A model generated the notes under the pieces. The model worked only from the letters and a program-made list of their open reading frames with translations. It was not told the DNA's origin and did no database searches. Positions 45,301-54,230 of a stretch of 64,000 nucleotides of DNA are shown piece after piece. Position 1 is the first letter of the stretch. Each line of letters opens with the position of its first letter. The position numbers and the translations under genes were made by a program. The stretch is from Coccinella septempunctata (Eukaryota; Arthropoda; Insecta; Coleoptera; Coccinellidae), in NCBI RefSeq assembly GCF_907165205.1, contig NC_058193.1, positions 434,001-498,000 of the forward strand, read 5' to 3'.

Positions 45301-48300
45301 CACTGAGAAAAATGTTTGCTTCTGTCAGATAAAATTTTGATCACCCCATATAAAAAATGTACTTGTATATATCACAAGAACACAGAGTAATAGAGGTGTA
45401 TAAACGAGTGTACCTGAAGCTTTTCATTTGGGACAAATGGTTTTTATGCTTAAATTTAATCAACTATAATAGACCACTTGATAATTTTCCCTAAATAAAA
45501 AGTTTCTCACGCCATATACAGCAGAATAATTATGGCAAATAACTTTTTACTCAAGGAGGATAAACTTTTCACCTACCATAAGTGAAGTGTACACTAACGA
45601 TAGATAAATTATTCATTTGAAGAGATGAACTTTATTCTTAAGGCAGATAAATTTTTTACCTGTGAAAAATAAATTGTTTTTCTACAACAGATGATGGGTC
45701 CACTTGAGCCAGAAAAAATGTTAAGTGGGGCATATAGACTTCTAGCTAATAGAAGATGAACTGTTTACTTGCAGCACATGAATGGTTTATCTACCATAAA
45801 TGATCTGTTCACTTACACCAGAAAAACTTTTCAAAATAACAAATAAACTTTTTATCTATGGTGCACATCAATTCTGATATATTTAGTGCATACTTCCTCA
45901 TTGGAATCAGATTTGCTGCAGCCAGAATAGAGATAACAATTTTTTTCCAGAGTTCCTGTTTAGAAACTGCAGCAAATTTGAATCAAATAAAAAGGTTTTC
46001 TGTAATACCAGAATGGGTGCGCACCATAATAGTGAATGAATGCTAGGATATTCTTTATATATATTACATATGTATATAAGCGATAATAACTTCAAAATAG
46101 TATCAATTGAATGAGAGTCATCTATTTTTTTTATATACCATGTTTAATTAGAGTACCAATCCGTTAATGGTTTATGAAGAGAAAAAAACACGACATAATA
46201 AAATAAAAATTTATTAGGACAAAAAATTTCTCTTTACACTGCCTGAGGTAAAAAAAAATATGTTCTACAATAAAGTAAAAATAAGTGTATTTAAGTCATG
46301 AAGTATAAGAAAACAGAAAATAAAAATCCTTCACATATGCTTGACTAAATAAATATTTCATTTAAATCAACAAAAATCTCCTTTTAACACAATCCATTAG
46401 GCAAAACTGAAATAAAGGTATCCTAAAATATTCTAAAAATCACAGTTCATTAAAAAAGTATCTTATAATAAAAAAAAGCTTTTCATAACAGCCTCAAGAC
46501 ATCACATTAAATTCCTATATGTACTACCATATCAATAAATAATCAGTTTCATCATAAAGATTTTGAGCAACTGGATTCAGAAATTAAATTTATGTCCGCA
46601 GAATTTGAATATTCATAGCTTGGTCAGCATGTTTTTTCCATTCACTTTTTTCAATATGATATGAGAAGTAAATATAACTTTCTCTAAAAGGATGCACTTT
46701 TTTTTTGTGGTGAACAGAACTTCGTGAGAAAAAAAATGCCTATTAAATGAGATAGTTTTCACGTCATGATAAATGAAACAAATTTTGTTATTTCTGTTTG
46801 TGAGAATGAATACAATTCTGCCAAAAAGAGGAATATCAGTATTTTCTAACAAAATAATATCTCCGTTATGATATGTATAATTTCCTACTGTAATCTTCTC
46901 CAATTTGGGACAATTTTGAAAATTTACATGATTCACGCCTGAAGAGATACAAATTTTCATCTTCAGTGAGTGAAACTTTTCTCTTCGATGAGTTCTTACT
47001 ATGATTTAAATTATCTTCTAACTCATCAAACGACTCTAGGAGCACTTTCAATTCTTCATCTGGATTCATTATCAACATAGAATTTGCGGTTTCAGTCTAA
47101 CACGTGCTCTCAGTCTCTTCGAAATACTAAAATCCAAGATGATTATAAAAATTTTTTATTGTTTGAAGAAACAAATATATTATACCTTATAATTCCTAAC
47201 AGTTGTTTCAGGACTTTTTTGCAATTTTTTATTTACATGACTTTCAAACTTTTTTTTAAAAATGAACCTCGGGCCTGCCTTTGGAATCATCACCTTTATA
47301 GTATCATCGTCCAATAAGTCGAAACTTTCGTCTGTTATACCCTCTTCTGTAAAAATGAAAATGGGATTACCTCTCTAGACTCTCTAGACTCTAGAGGCCA
47401 ATTGAGGAAAAAGAAATGAAAAAAATGCAATGGTTAGTATGAATATAGGTTGTGTGTACCGCCTCAAATATTTTGAAATTATTTTTTCCATAATGATTTC
47501 CATATGAACTACAGTTTCAATTTCAGCCCTGTATGGAAAATAAATTTTAATTATGAGGTTGTACAACCCTTTATAATGCGAGGTTCGGTAATCTAATGGT
47601 TGTGTCTTGTACCCAATCCTCAATTTACGAAAAAACATTGAAATTCAAAAATATGAGGGGAGCTGTAAACTGAATAATTCTGACGGCATTCAGTAATATT
47701 GGCGGCAAATCCCTTGAAAGATGTTAGATGTCCGACTTATTATCCTCCTATCCTAAATAATACCAGAAAACATACGCACTTACCTCTGAAACTTTCTGAA
47801 AGGAAGTCTAACCCCCAGCCAGCGAGTAATTTTTCATACTCCATTTCCATTTATCAGAAATCACGTACTTAAACTCACTAAAAACTGTAACTGCATTGAC
47901 CAATAAAACTAATGATAATGACCAACAGAGCAGCAGACCACCTAGCACCTAGCGAATGTCGGTTGCAGTGAGATAGCAGGGCAGCAGTTGATAGCAGTTG
48001 CAAATTCAAATTTCACGAAGACAGGCACAGACTGGCACTAACCCTAGTCATGCACTGTATTCGGCCACAATCGATCATTTTCGATCGCTTTCGCGAATAA
48101 ACAGATTTTCTTGTTTTGAATGAATTTATTAATTGACTGAAAATGTTATATATGGATGAAACTTATTTTTTGTGTACCACAAATAATCAATTTATCTATT
48201 TTAATAACTTTATTTTTTAATAGTCAAATTACTCGGGGTACGCAAACTTTTCATGTATTGCGAATGAAACGGTCATTTGACTTCGTTCTAACTAAACATT

Positions 48301-48474
48301 TTATCTGGCTTGACTAAATTTGAATTATTGAGCTACTTAAGGTCCATCATTTACCATAATTGATGTAGTTTGTTCAGATTTTATTTCATTTTTATTTATT
48401 GTACGCAAACTGTTTATGTGTTGCAAAGATTCGAATGTCAATTATCCTGTTTATTCAATTCATTTTTCTCAGTG
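45301..48474. mobile_element. EnSpm/CACTA-like element (c), 3174 bp
   Basis: Starts CACTGAGAAAAATGTTTGC at 45301 and ends CATTTTTCTCAGTG at 48474. AT flanks both ends (45299-45300, 48475-48476), giving a 2-bp duplication. The left subterminal region (about 45480-45860) repeats GATAAACTTTTTACCT-like motifs; the right end has related text (GTACGCAAACTTTTCATGT twice). Carries a SAM-like gene on the minus strand homologous to the one in element (a). Confidence 0.62.
46613..47850 (-). pseudogene. SAM-like gene carried by EnSpm (c), broken
   Basis: Exon 1 is 47784-47850 (MEMEYEKLLAGWGLDFLSES, donor GTAAGT). Exon 2 is 47186-47346 (acceptor TTTTACAG, DESFDLLDDDTIKVMIPKAG, donor GTATAA). Exon 3 from 47126 has an in-frame TAG at 47097-47099, then MNPDEELKVLLESFDELEDN; a shift near 46870 leads into HNGDIILLENTDIPLFGRIV and further text to 46613. 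Exon count, splice phases and motifs (G-W/R-W, L-L-D-x-D-T-I-K, PxEEL) match element (a), which shows common descent. The third-exon C-terminal part here is longer and resembles a beta-rich domain I cannot name. Broken by one stop and one frameshift. Confidence 0.5.
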
Positions 48475-49297
48475 ATACCTTCAAGGGCCATTTGGCCACG
48501 TATAAGCTAGATGATGTTAGGCTTGTAGAGGTTTCCTCAGATGATTTAAATCGCAGTTCCTATTCGTTACTTTACTCCAAATTAAGAATCCCTGAAGAAG
48601 AGTAGAACTTAAATAATTTTTATTTATTCGAGTTGTACTCTGTCTGAAGGTTGGAATTCTTCAAATTTCACACAAGAATTTTTCAAGAAGGTCATCTCGA
48701 ATAATTTACCCTCAATATGTGAGGAGGAGAATCATTTACAATGTAAATTATAGGTCCTTCAAAAAAATCTCGAAGTTGGGCATGCTCTGTCATCTGTCAA
48801 GTTTTTCAGCTCGAGGAACTTGTGCTAAATTGGGGAGTGCCGAGAAACCGAAAACTTGACAGTCATCTCGTAGCACCCAAATTCATTAACTTCGTAGCTT
48901 TTTCTAGCAGATACCACTTTTTTTGGTGTTTCTGCTCTACATTGAAAAATGAACTTTCAATGATACAACTATGGAATGAGCTATAATACTTCAATTGAAC
49001 TTTGATGCTAATTCATTTTGGAAACACAGAAAAATAAATAATACAGGAATAAAAAAAAGTTCAATATAAAGAACATAAATTGAAAATATAAAACGAGTAG
49101 ATCGATAATGATTATAATTATACACTTGGAAGATTTCTATAAAACTCGCCATGAAAGGGGTTTATCAAATACTGCATCATATCTGAAAGATATTTTTTCT
49201 TTTCTTACGAAATTGGTGAAAATTCAGTACCAGTATCAATTGTAAATCGTGATAACGATAACTATTTTCATCTCCGCAAAAAATCACGAAATGATTG
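48475..49297. other. Unassigned DNA left of BEL-2
   Basis: A plus-strand frame up to 48605 (FKGHLATYKLDDVRLVEVSS to a stop after KLRIPEEE) followed by TAAATAATTTTTATTT could be the last exon of an unknown gene, but it starts at the EnSpm (c) edge and has no domain I know. The rest is AT-rich and featureless. Confidence 0.3.
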
Positions 49298-49722
49298 TGT
49301 ACGAAACGTACAATAAATATCCAAAATTAAATATATCAAAAATTCATAAACTCAATTCAACCAAATATTTCCATTCGAAATTATTTAGATCATCCGCTCT
49401 TTCATAATTGTTATTTCCTGTGTAAGTAGGCCAGGTGAGACAAAGGATTGCAATAGTTTGTTTTAATATCTAACATTCCTTAATCCAACTGCAGCAATTT
49501 AGCAAGTGAAGAAAAATGTACTGAATATGCAAAATGTAAGTCGATTTCGATTATGTGGTCTTGACGTCATTGTACAATTTGACTATATATAGTTTGTTAG
49601 ATTAGGAAATAAACGTTCATTATCAAGTGATCCGCATTATCAATCTCAATCCTCGAGTCCCTAAGTTTTCACCAACCCAGAACTCTTAGAACTTGAGGTA
49701 TAATTGAGATACCACCCCAACA
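49298..49722 (+). repeat. BEL-2 LTR A, full length, 425 bp
   Basis: TGTACGAAAC at 49298 to CCCCAACA at 49722. A TATA-like box (GACTATATATAG) lies near 49579-49590, so U3 is about 280 bp. It is followed by TTG, the first internal bases of BEL-2, and then by the T tract of the inserted cDNA. It differs from LTR B at three positions (GTGAAG/GTAAAG, GAGTCCC/GAGTACC, GTATAAT/GTACAAT). Confidence 0.88.
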
Positions 49723-49725
49723 TTG

Positions 49726-49740
49726 TTTTTTTTTTTTTTT
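49726..49740 (-). other. Poly(A) tail of the integrated mRNA copy
   Basis: Fifteen T on the plus strand, i.e. 15 A after the stop codon of the minus-strand gene. Only 15 nt (49741-49755) separate stop codon and tail, and no AATAAA signal is present. That is unlike host mRNAs and like messages of negative-strand RNA viruses, which are polyadenylated by polymerase stuttering. Confidence 0.75.
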
Positions 49741-49755
49741 GAACCTATAATTTAC

Positions 49756-51066
49756 TTATCCTAATTTCAGATAATTATCTAGATCTTGGCTGTTATCATC
49801 CTCTGTCATCTCCTCCAATCTTTTAAATTTCTGATGCATGAGCGTTATAGCAATTTTCTCAAATTCTGCCAATTCAATTTCGGTCATATGTTTTGCATCA
49901 TGGGTACCCGCTGACAAGGACATCTGTGACTCCCTTATCGTAAGATACTCATTGGCAAATGCCTCCAGTGCCTCGTGTACGGGAGTCGATGTAATCTTAT
50001 AGTTGTCAAAAGAGGCAGTTTGCCTTCTGGCAACCACCAAGGCCAAAGTATGAGCCAAATCGAAATTCTTACGGTTAAGAATGGATGTCTCTTCCTTATC
50101 CTTCAGAATTTTCACATATGCTGCTTCTTCAGGCTTGAGGCTATGCAGGTATGATAGTGCTTTTGTAAAGGTTTGCTTGAAACCCCTCAGTATGCTTAAT
50201 TTTAGGAATTCAGGATGTTGTTGGAATATGTACTTGTCTATCATAGTGATAGGTCCTAAGTTGTGTCCTGATAAGAACGTCATTATGTCCGACATGCCGT
50301 TTGTTATAAAAGTTTGTCTATTTCCCTTGGCGATTGCCCCTATCATCATAAATAATTCTCTTTTTACAAAATGATTTCCCGAGACAAAGTTTTCGACGAG
50401 TGTGAGATTTTGTAATTTAGGATATGTATTTGAGGTAAGATGGGGTCTGGACTGCGGATCTGGAAGTGATCCAATGAAAGTTTGGACTCGGTTGTCTATC
50501 CACTTTTCATGATTGTCAGCTGATAAACTTTTATAACAGGCAAGGATAGTTATACAAGCTAGGACGCACATTGCCCTCGTGTCTCTCATAAGGTAATTGA
50601 ACTCAGGGAATATGTTTGAGAATTCTTGGAGATCCTCGTCGATAAATTTGTCATCTGCGTAACGAAGATATCTAACTTTAAAGGTGTTCCATGACATAGG
50701 TGTGATTTTCAATCTTACTCCTGCTGTCTCAAAGGCTCTGACCCCCTCGAGCCATTGTGTCGTTGGGGTAAAGTCGGAGCAATTTAATAGTAAACCTGCA
50801 ACGCATGCCGCTAAATTGGATGGATTAGGTGAGCAGAGCCCGTGCTCAGGATAGAAGCGGGACAGATAGTAAGCAAGAATTAAATTATAAGAAAGGTTTG
50901 TCAATCTCTCACCTCTCACAACTACCCCTATCTCTATTTCCATTAATTCAATTTCTCGAGCCTGGGTCGCATATTGGGTTGGGAGTGACTTGTATAATGC
51001 CCTATCCTGAATCATTGAGCTGAAGCTCCCGGGCTCATATAGAGTCTTTAATGACTTGTTTGCCAT
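49756..51066 (-). CDS. Endogenous viral element: candidate nucleoprotein of a mononegavirus
   Basis: An uninterrupted, intronless 436-codon frame with a strong start context (AGGATGG) and a 15-nt 3' UTR ending in poly(A). About 110 nt of AT-rich leader precedes the ATG. The protein is mostly helical in appearance, has a conserved-looking central block (LMRDTRAMCVLACITILACY, then FVSGNHFVKRELFMMIGAIA) and an acidic C-terminal tail, and shows no enzyme motif, membrane segment or host domain. Size and style fit a nucleocapsid protein of insect nonsegmented negative-strand viruses; I cannot name the family. It lies antisense within a BEL-2 LTR duplication. It could instead be a retrocopy of an unknown host mRNA. 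An intact frame implies recent capture or selection. Confidence 0.55.
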   Translation of the reverse strand: MANKSLKTLYEPGSFSSMIQDRALYKSLPTQYATQAREIELMEIEIGVVVRGERLTNLSYNLILAYYLSRFYPEHGLCSPNPSNLAACVAGLLLNCSDFTPTTQWLEGVRAFETAGVRLKITPMSWNTFKVRYLRYADDKFIDEDLQEFSNIFPEFNYLMRDTRAMCVLACITILACYKSLSADNHEKWIDNRVQTFIGSLPDPQSRPHLTSNTYPKLQNLTLVENFVSGNHFVKRELFMMIGAIAKGNRQTFITNGMSDIMTFLSGHNLGPITMIDKYIFQQHPEFLKLSILRGFKQTFTKALSYLHSLKPEEAAYVKILKDKEETSILNRKNFDLAHTLALVVARRQTASFDNYKITSTPVHEALEAFANEYLTIRESQMSLSAGTHDAKHMTEIELAEFEKIAITLMHQKFKRLEEMTEDDNSQDLDNYLKLG

Positions 51067-51176
51067 CCTAAATCATATATCAACTTAATCAAAATATAAG
51101 AGGTAAATGATAGGACAATAATTATTTGCTAACCGTTCAACAGTTATATCGTTGTAAATAGTCTGTTTGACAAAAA

Positions 51177-51457
51177 AAAGGATTGCAATAGTTTGTTTTA
51201 ATATCTAACATTCCTTAATCCAACTGCAGCAATTTAGCAAGTAAAGAAAAATGTACTGAATATGCAAAATGTAAGTCGATTTCGATTATGTGGTCTTGAC
51301 GTCATTGTACAATTTGACTATATATAGTTTGTTAGATTAGGAAATAAACGTTCATTATCAAGTGATCCGCATTATCAATCTCAATCCTCGAGTACCTAAG
51401 TTTTCACCAACCCAGAACTCTTAGAACTTGAGGTACAATTGAGATACCACCCCAACA
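51177..51457 (+). repeat. BEL-2 LTR B, partial 5' LTR (positions 145-425)
   Basis: Begins inside U3 at AAAGGATTGCAATAG, directly joined to the 5' end of the viral-like cDNA through the shared string GACAAA. Keeps the TATA box and the 3' end (CAACA at 51457). In the overlap it is identical to LTR C, so B and C are the true pair of BEL-2. Confidence 0.88.
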
Positions 51458-51458
51458 T

Positions 51459-51472
51459 TGGTCCTTCGAGCC
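51459..51472 (+). promoter_or_regulatory. BEL-2 primer-binding site (tRNA-Tyr)
   Basis: TGGTCCTTCGAGCC begins one base after the LTR end. It matches the complement of the insect tRNA-Tyr 3' end (recalled as ...GGCTCGAAGGACCA) over 14 bases. Confidence 0.65.
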
Positions 51473-52084
51473 TACAATCAACCACCAGGGACTTTGGAAA
51501 AACATCCACTGAACCCATATCAAGAAGCAGTCAACAGACTCAACCACCAGGGAAATACATCCACTGGGCACACATCAAGAAGCAGTCATCGGACTTACAA
51601 CCCTTTGACTCAACCACCAGGGAAATACATCCACTGCGCACACATCAAGAAGCAGTCATCGGACTTACAACCCTTTGACTCAACCACCAGGGAAATACAT
51701 CCACTGGGCACACAACAAAAAGCAGCCTACAATCAACCACCAGGGACTTTGGAAAAACATCCACTGAACCCATATCAAGAAGCAGTCAACAGACTCAACC
51801 ACCAGGGAAATACATCCACTGGGCACACATCAAGAAGCAGTCATCGGACTTACAACCCTTTGACTCAACCACCAGGGAAATACATCAACTGGGCACACAT
51901 CAAGAAGCAGTCATCGGACTCACAACCCTTTGACTCAACCACCAGGGAAATACATCCACTGGGCACACATCAAGAAGCAGTCATCGGACTTACAACCCTT
52001 TGACTCGACCACCAGGGAAATATATCCACTGGGCACACAACAAGAAGCAGTCAACGGACTCAACCACCAGGGACTTTGGAAAAC
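51473..52084 (+). repeat. BEL-2 leader: ~70-bp tandem repeats
   Basis: At least nine units of about 70 bp beginning CAACCACCAGGGAAATACAT (for example 51541, 51611, 51681, 51796, 51866, 51936). A 255-bp block is itself duplicated (51471 and 51726 both start CCTACAATCAACCACCAGGG). Not CRISPR: there are no unique spacers. Repeats encode a readable HQGNTSTGHTSRSSH-type frame, probably an accident of 70-bp periodicity and CA-rich composition. Confidence 0.85.
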
Positions 52085-52184
52085 ACCCACTGTATCCACG
52101 ATCCACAAGAAATTAACCACTCACATAATATCCAGCCACTGAATCCATCAGCCAGCAACACAAAGATCAAAAAAAAAAAAAAAA

Positions 52185-54230
52185 ATGGAAAACCTCGTCG
52201 CCGAGCAGCTCAAAACGGCCGAAGCCATAAAAAGGGCTCATACCAATATGAAAAAAGATTCACCATCGAGAAAAACCAAAGAATACTGCGACAGGAAGTT
52301 GGCACAATTAAATGAAGAATGGGAAAACTTCAAAGAAACTCATCAGAAGCTACAAGAACTTCCGAAAACCCATGAATACCATACCAAGGACGTATATGGG
52401 CAAGCCGAAAAGATTTATCAACAAGCAATTGCCCATTTGGAAAAAATTGAGCAAAAACTTCGGGAAGATGGACTTGCGACGGAAGGAAATGCCCACAAAC
52501 CATTAATTACCGATTCCCAAATCATCAAAGAACAGATGTCGAGCATTCAATTATTCTTGAAAGATCTGAACAAAATCAACAACCTACTAGAAGAGGAAAG
52601 TCATTACGAACTACTGAAGGTCAAACAACAAAATATGGAAAGAAGATGGTCAGAAATTGTCTCTCTAGAAATCAAAATAAACGCTCTGGGAACAGAAGAT
52701 GCAGAGTTATATTCAAAAAATGGATACTTCGATGAGGCAAATGAAAAGTACGAAGAAACCCAAGCCAAATTAATAACCACAATCCGAAGAGAAAATTCAG
52801 CAGGATCCTCAAAAATTAATCTTCCAACTATAACTATTCCGACATTCACTGGACTGTATGACTCATGGCCCAACTTCCGAGATATATTCAAGCAACTAGT
52901 AGACAACAACAGTTCCTTCGGAGGTGTAGAAAAAATGCAACTGTTGAAAACAAATCTCAGAGGAGAGCCCGCCAGAATTATCCAACATCTGGAAATATCA
53001 TCTTCCAACTACCAAACAGCCTGGAAACTCATAGAGGAAAGATACAACAACCCAAGGATGCTGTTCAATAAACACATGGACAATCTTCTCAATTTCACCA
53101 ATCTGAATTCTGAATCAGCAGGAGCCATGAAGAAATTACACGACACTATTAGGGAAAGCACAGAAGCCCTCAGAAACATGAATATAAACAAATGGGAAGA
53201 CATAATTGCATATATCATGCTAAGAAAACTGGATTCAACTACAGCAAATCTCTACGAGCAAAGTGTAAACAAGCCACGAGATATTCAGCACCTGGATGAC
53301 CTCATCAGCTTCCTAGCTCAACGTTTCCAAACACTTGAAGTCGTCAGAACGAATACAAAAAAACCAGAAAGAAAGTACGATGAACACCAGAAAATAAACA
53401 GTCACCTCCAGAGAACAACAAAATGCAGCATATGCAATAATCTCCACGAAATCTACAGATGTGAAAAATTAAAAAATCTTAGCTTAGCTGAAAGAGAAGC
53501 ACACATCAACCAAAAACAACTATGCAGGAACTGCCTGAGTCACCACTTCAAACAAATCTGTCACTGTCGTTCCAGATGCCAAAAATGCAACGGTCGCCAT
53601 CATACAATGCTCCATCGAGAAAAGCGAAATGATGATACAAAAAGGCCACATCCTTCCAACCCCACTCAAGAAAGGGTCAATTCACATCTGGGACACGCAA
53701 AGAACAACCTTCAAGAATCAAAGACCTCAGTGCTAGCAACCGCCCTCATCAGAGCTACCAACAAAAACGATGAAAATATAACTCTAAGAGCCCTGATTGA
53801 CCCAGGATCACAAGCCTCTTTCATCACAACGGCCGCAGCTCAAGCATTGGGAAAACAAAAAATCAAACAAAACGCTGAAATAACCGGCCTAGGAAATACC
53901 GCTACGGAATCCAGGTGGAAAATAAATACGAACATTACACCCAACTTCGACAGTGAATTTGCGATGGACGCTGAGCTCAATGTAATAGGCAAAGTTACAA
54001 ATAATATGCCATCCACTCACCTTTATACCAAAATCAACTGGGACAATATACAACTCGCAGATCCATTATTCCATGTACCAGGTCCAATCGACGTTCTACT
54101 CGGAATTGACTACTTCTCCAAGTATATGAAGTCGGGATTCAAGGCAACAGAGGATGGACTAGTGGCACAAAACACTCACTTCGGATGGATATTAGTGGAA
54201 CCGCATCATCGAGTCCACAACTTCGTGTAA
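52185..54230 (+). CDS. BEL-2 Gag and protease
   Basis: 681 codons from the ATG after a 17-A run. The N-terminal 200 residues are charged and coiled-coil-like. The Gag core starts LPTITIPTFTGLYDSWPNF at about 213. Zinc knuckles follow from about 414: CSICNNLHEIYRC, CRNCLSHHFKQICHC, CQKCNGRHH. The retropepsin-type active site is DPGSQASF at 539. The frame then leaves pol by a single-base shift in 54185-54230, where the pol frame takes over mid-domain, so it is a lesion or a programmed shift. Gag builds the particle; the protease processes it. Confidence 0.88.
   Translation: MENLVAEQLKTAEAIKRAHTNMKKDSPSRKTKEYCDRKLAQLNEEWENFKETHQKLQELPKTHEYHTKDVYGQAEKIYQQAIAHLEKIEQKLREDGLATEGNAHKPLITDSQIIKEQMSSIQLFLKDLNKINNLLEEESHYELLKVKQQNMERRWSEIVSLEIKINALGTEDAELYSKNGYFDEANEKYEETQAKLITTIRRENSAGSSKINLPTITIPTFTGLYDSWPNFRDIFKQLVDNNSSFGGVEKMQLLKTNLRGEPARIIQHLEISSSNYQTAWKLIEERYNNPRMLFNKHMDNLLNFTNLNSESAGAMKKLHDTIRESTEALRNMNINKWEDIIAYIMLRKLDSTTANLYEQSVNKPRDIQHLDDLISFLAQRFQTLEVVRTNTKKPERKYDEHQKINSHLQRTTKCSICNNLHEIYRCEKLKNLSLAEREAHINQKQLCRNCLSHHFKQICHCRSRCQKCNGRHHTMLHREKRNDDTKRPHPSNPTQERVNSHLGHAKNNLQESKTSVLATALIRATNKNDENITLRALIDPGSQASFITTAAAQALGKQKIKQNAEITGLGNTATESRWKINTNITPNFDSEFAMDAELNVIGKVTNNMPSTHLYTKINWDNIQLADPLFHVPGPIDVLLGIDYFSKYMKSGFKATEDGLVAQNTHFGWILVEPHHRVHNFV

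Noticed and set aside
48399..48605. Last exon of a host gene
   Set aside because: The protein-like end and nearby AT-rich downstream text are suggestive, but the frame crosses the EnSpm (c) boundary and has no identifiable domain or acceptor.
49756..51066. Retrotransposon gag or env as the identity of the antisense frame
   Set aside because: It has no zinc knuckle, protease, signal peptide or membrane segment, lies antisense to BEL-2 and has its own poly(A) end.
51439..52142. 181-codon repetitive frame in the BEL-2 leader, and the idea of a CRISPR array
   Set aside because: The 70-bp units are contiguous tandem repeats without unique spacers, in a eukaryotic LTR element leader; the frame follows from the repeat and is not supported as a gene.
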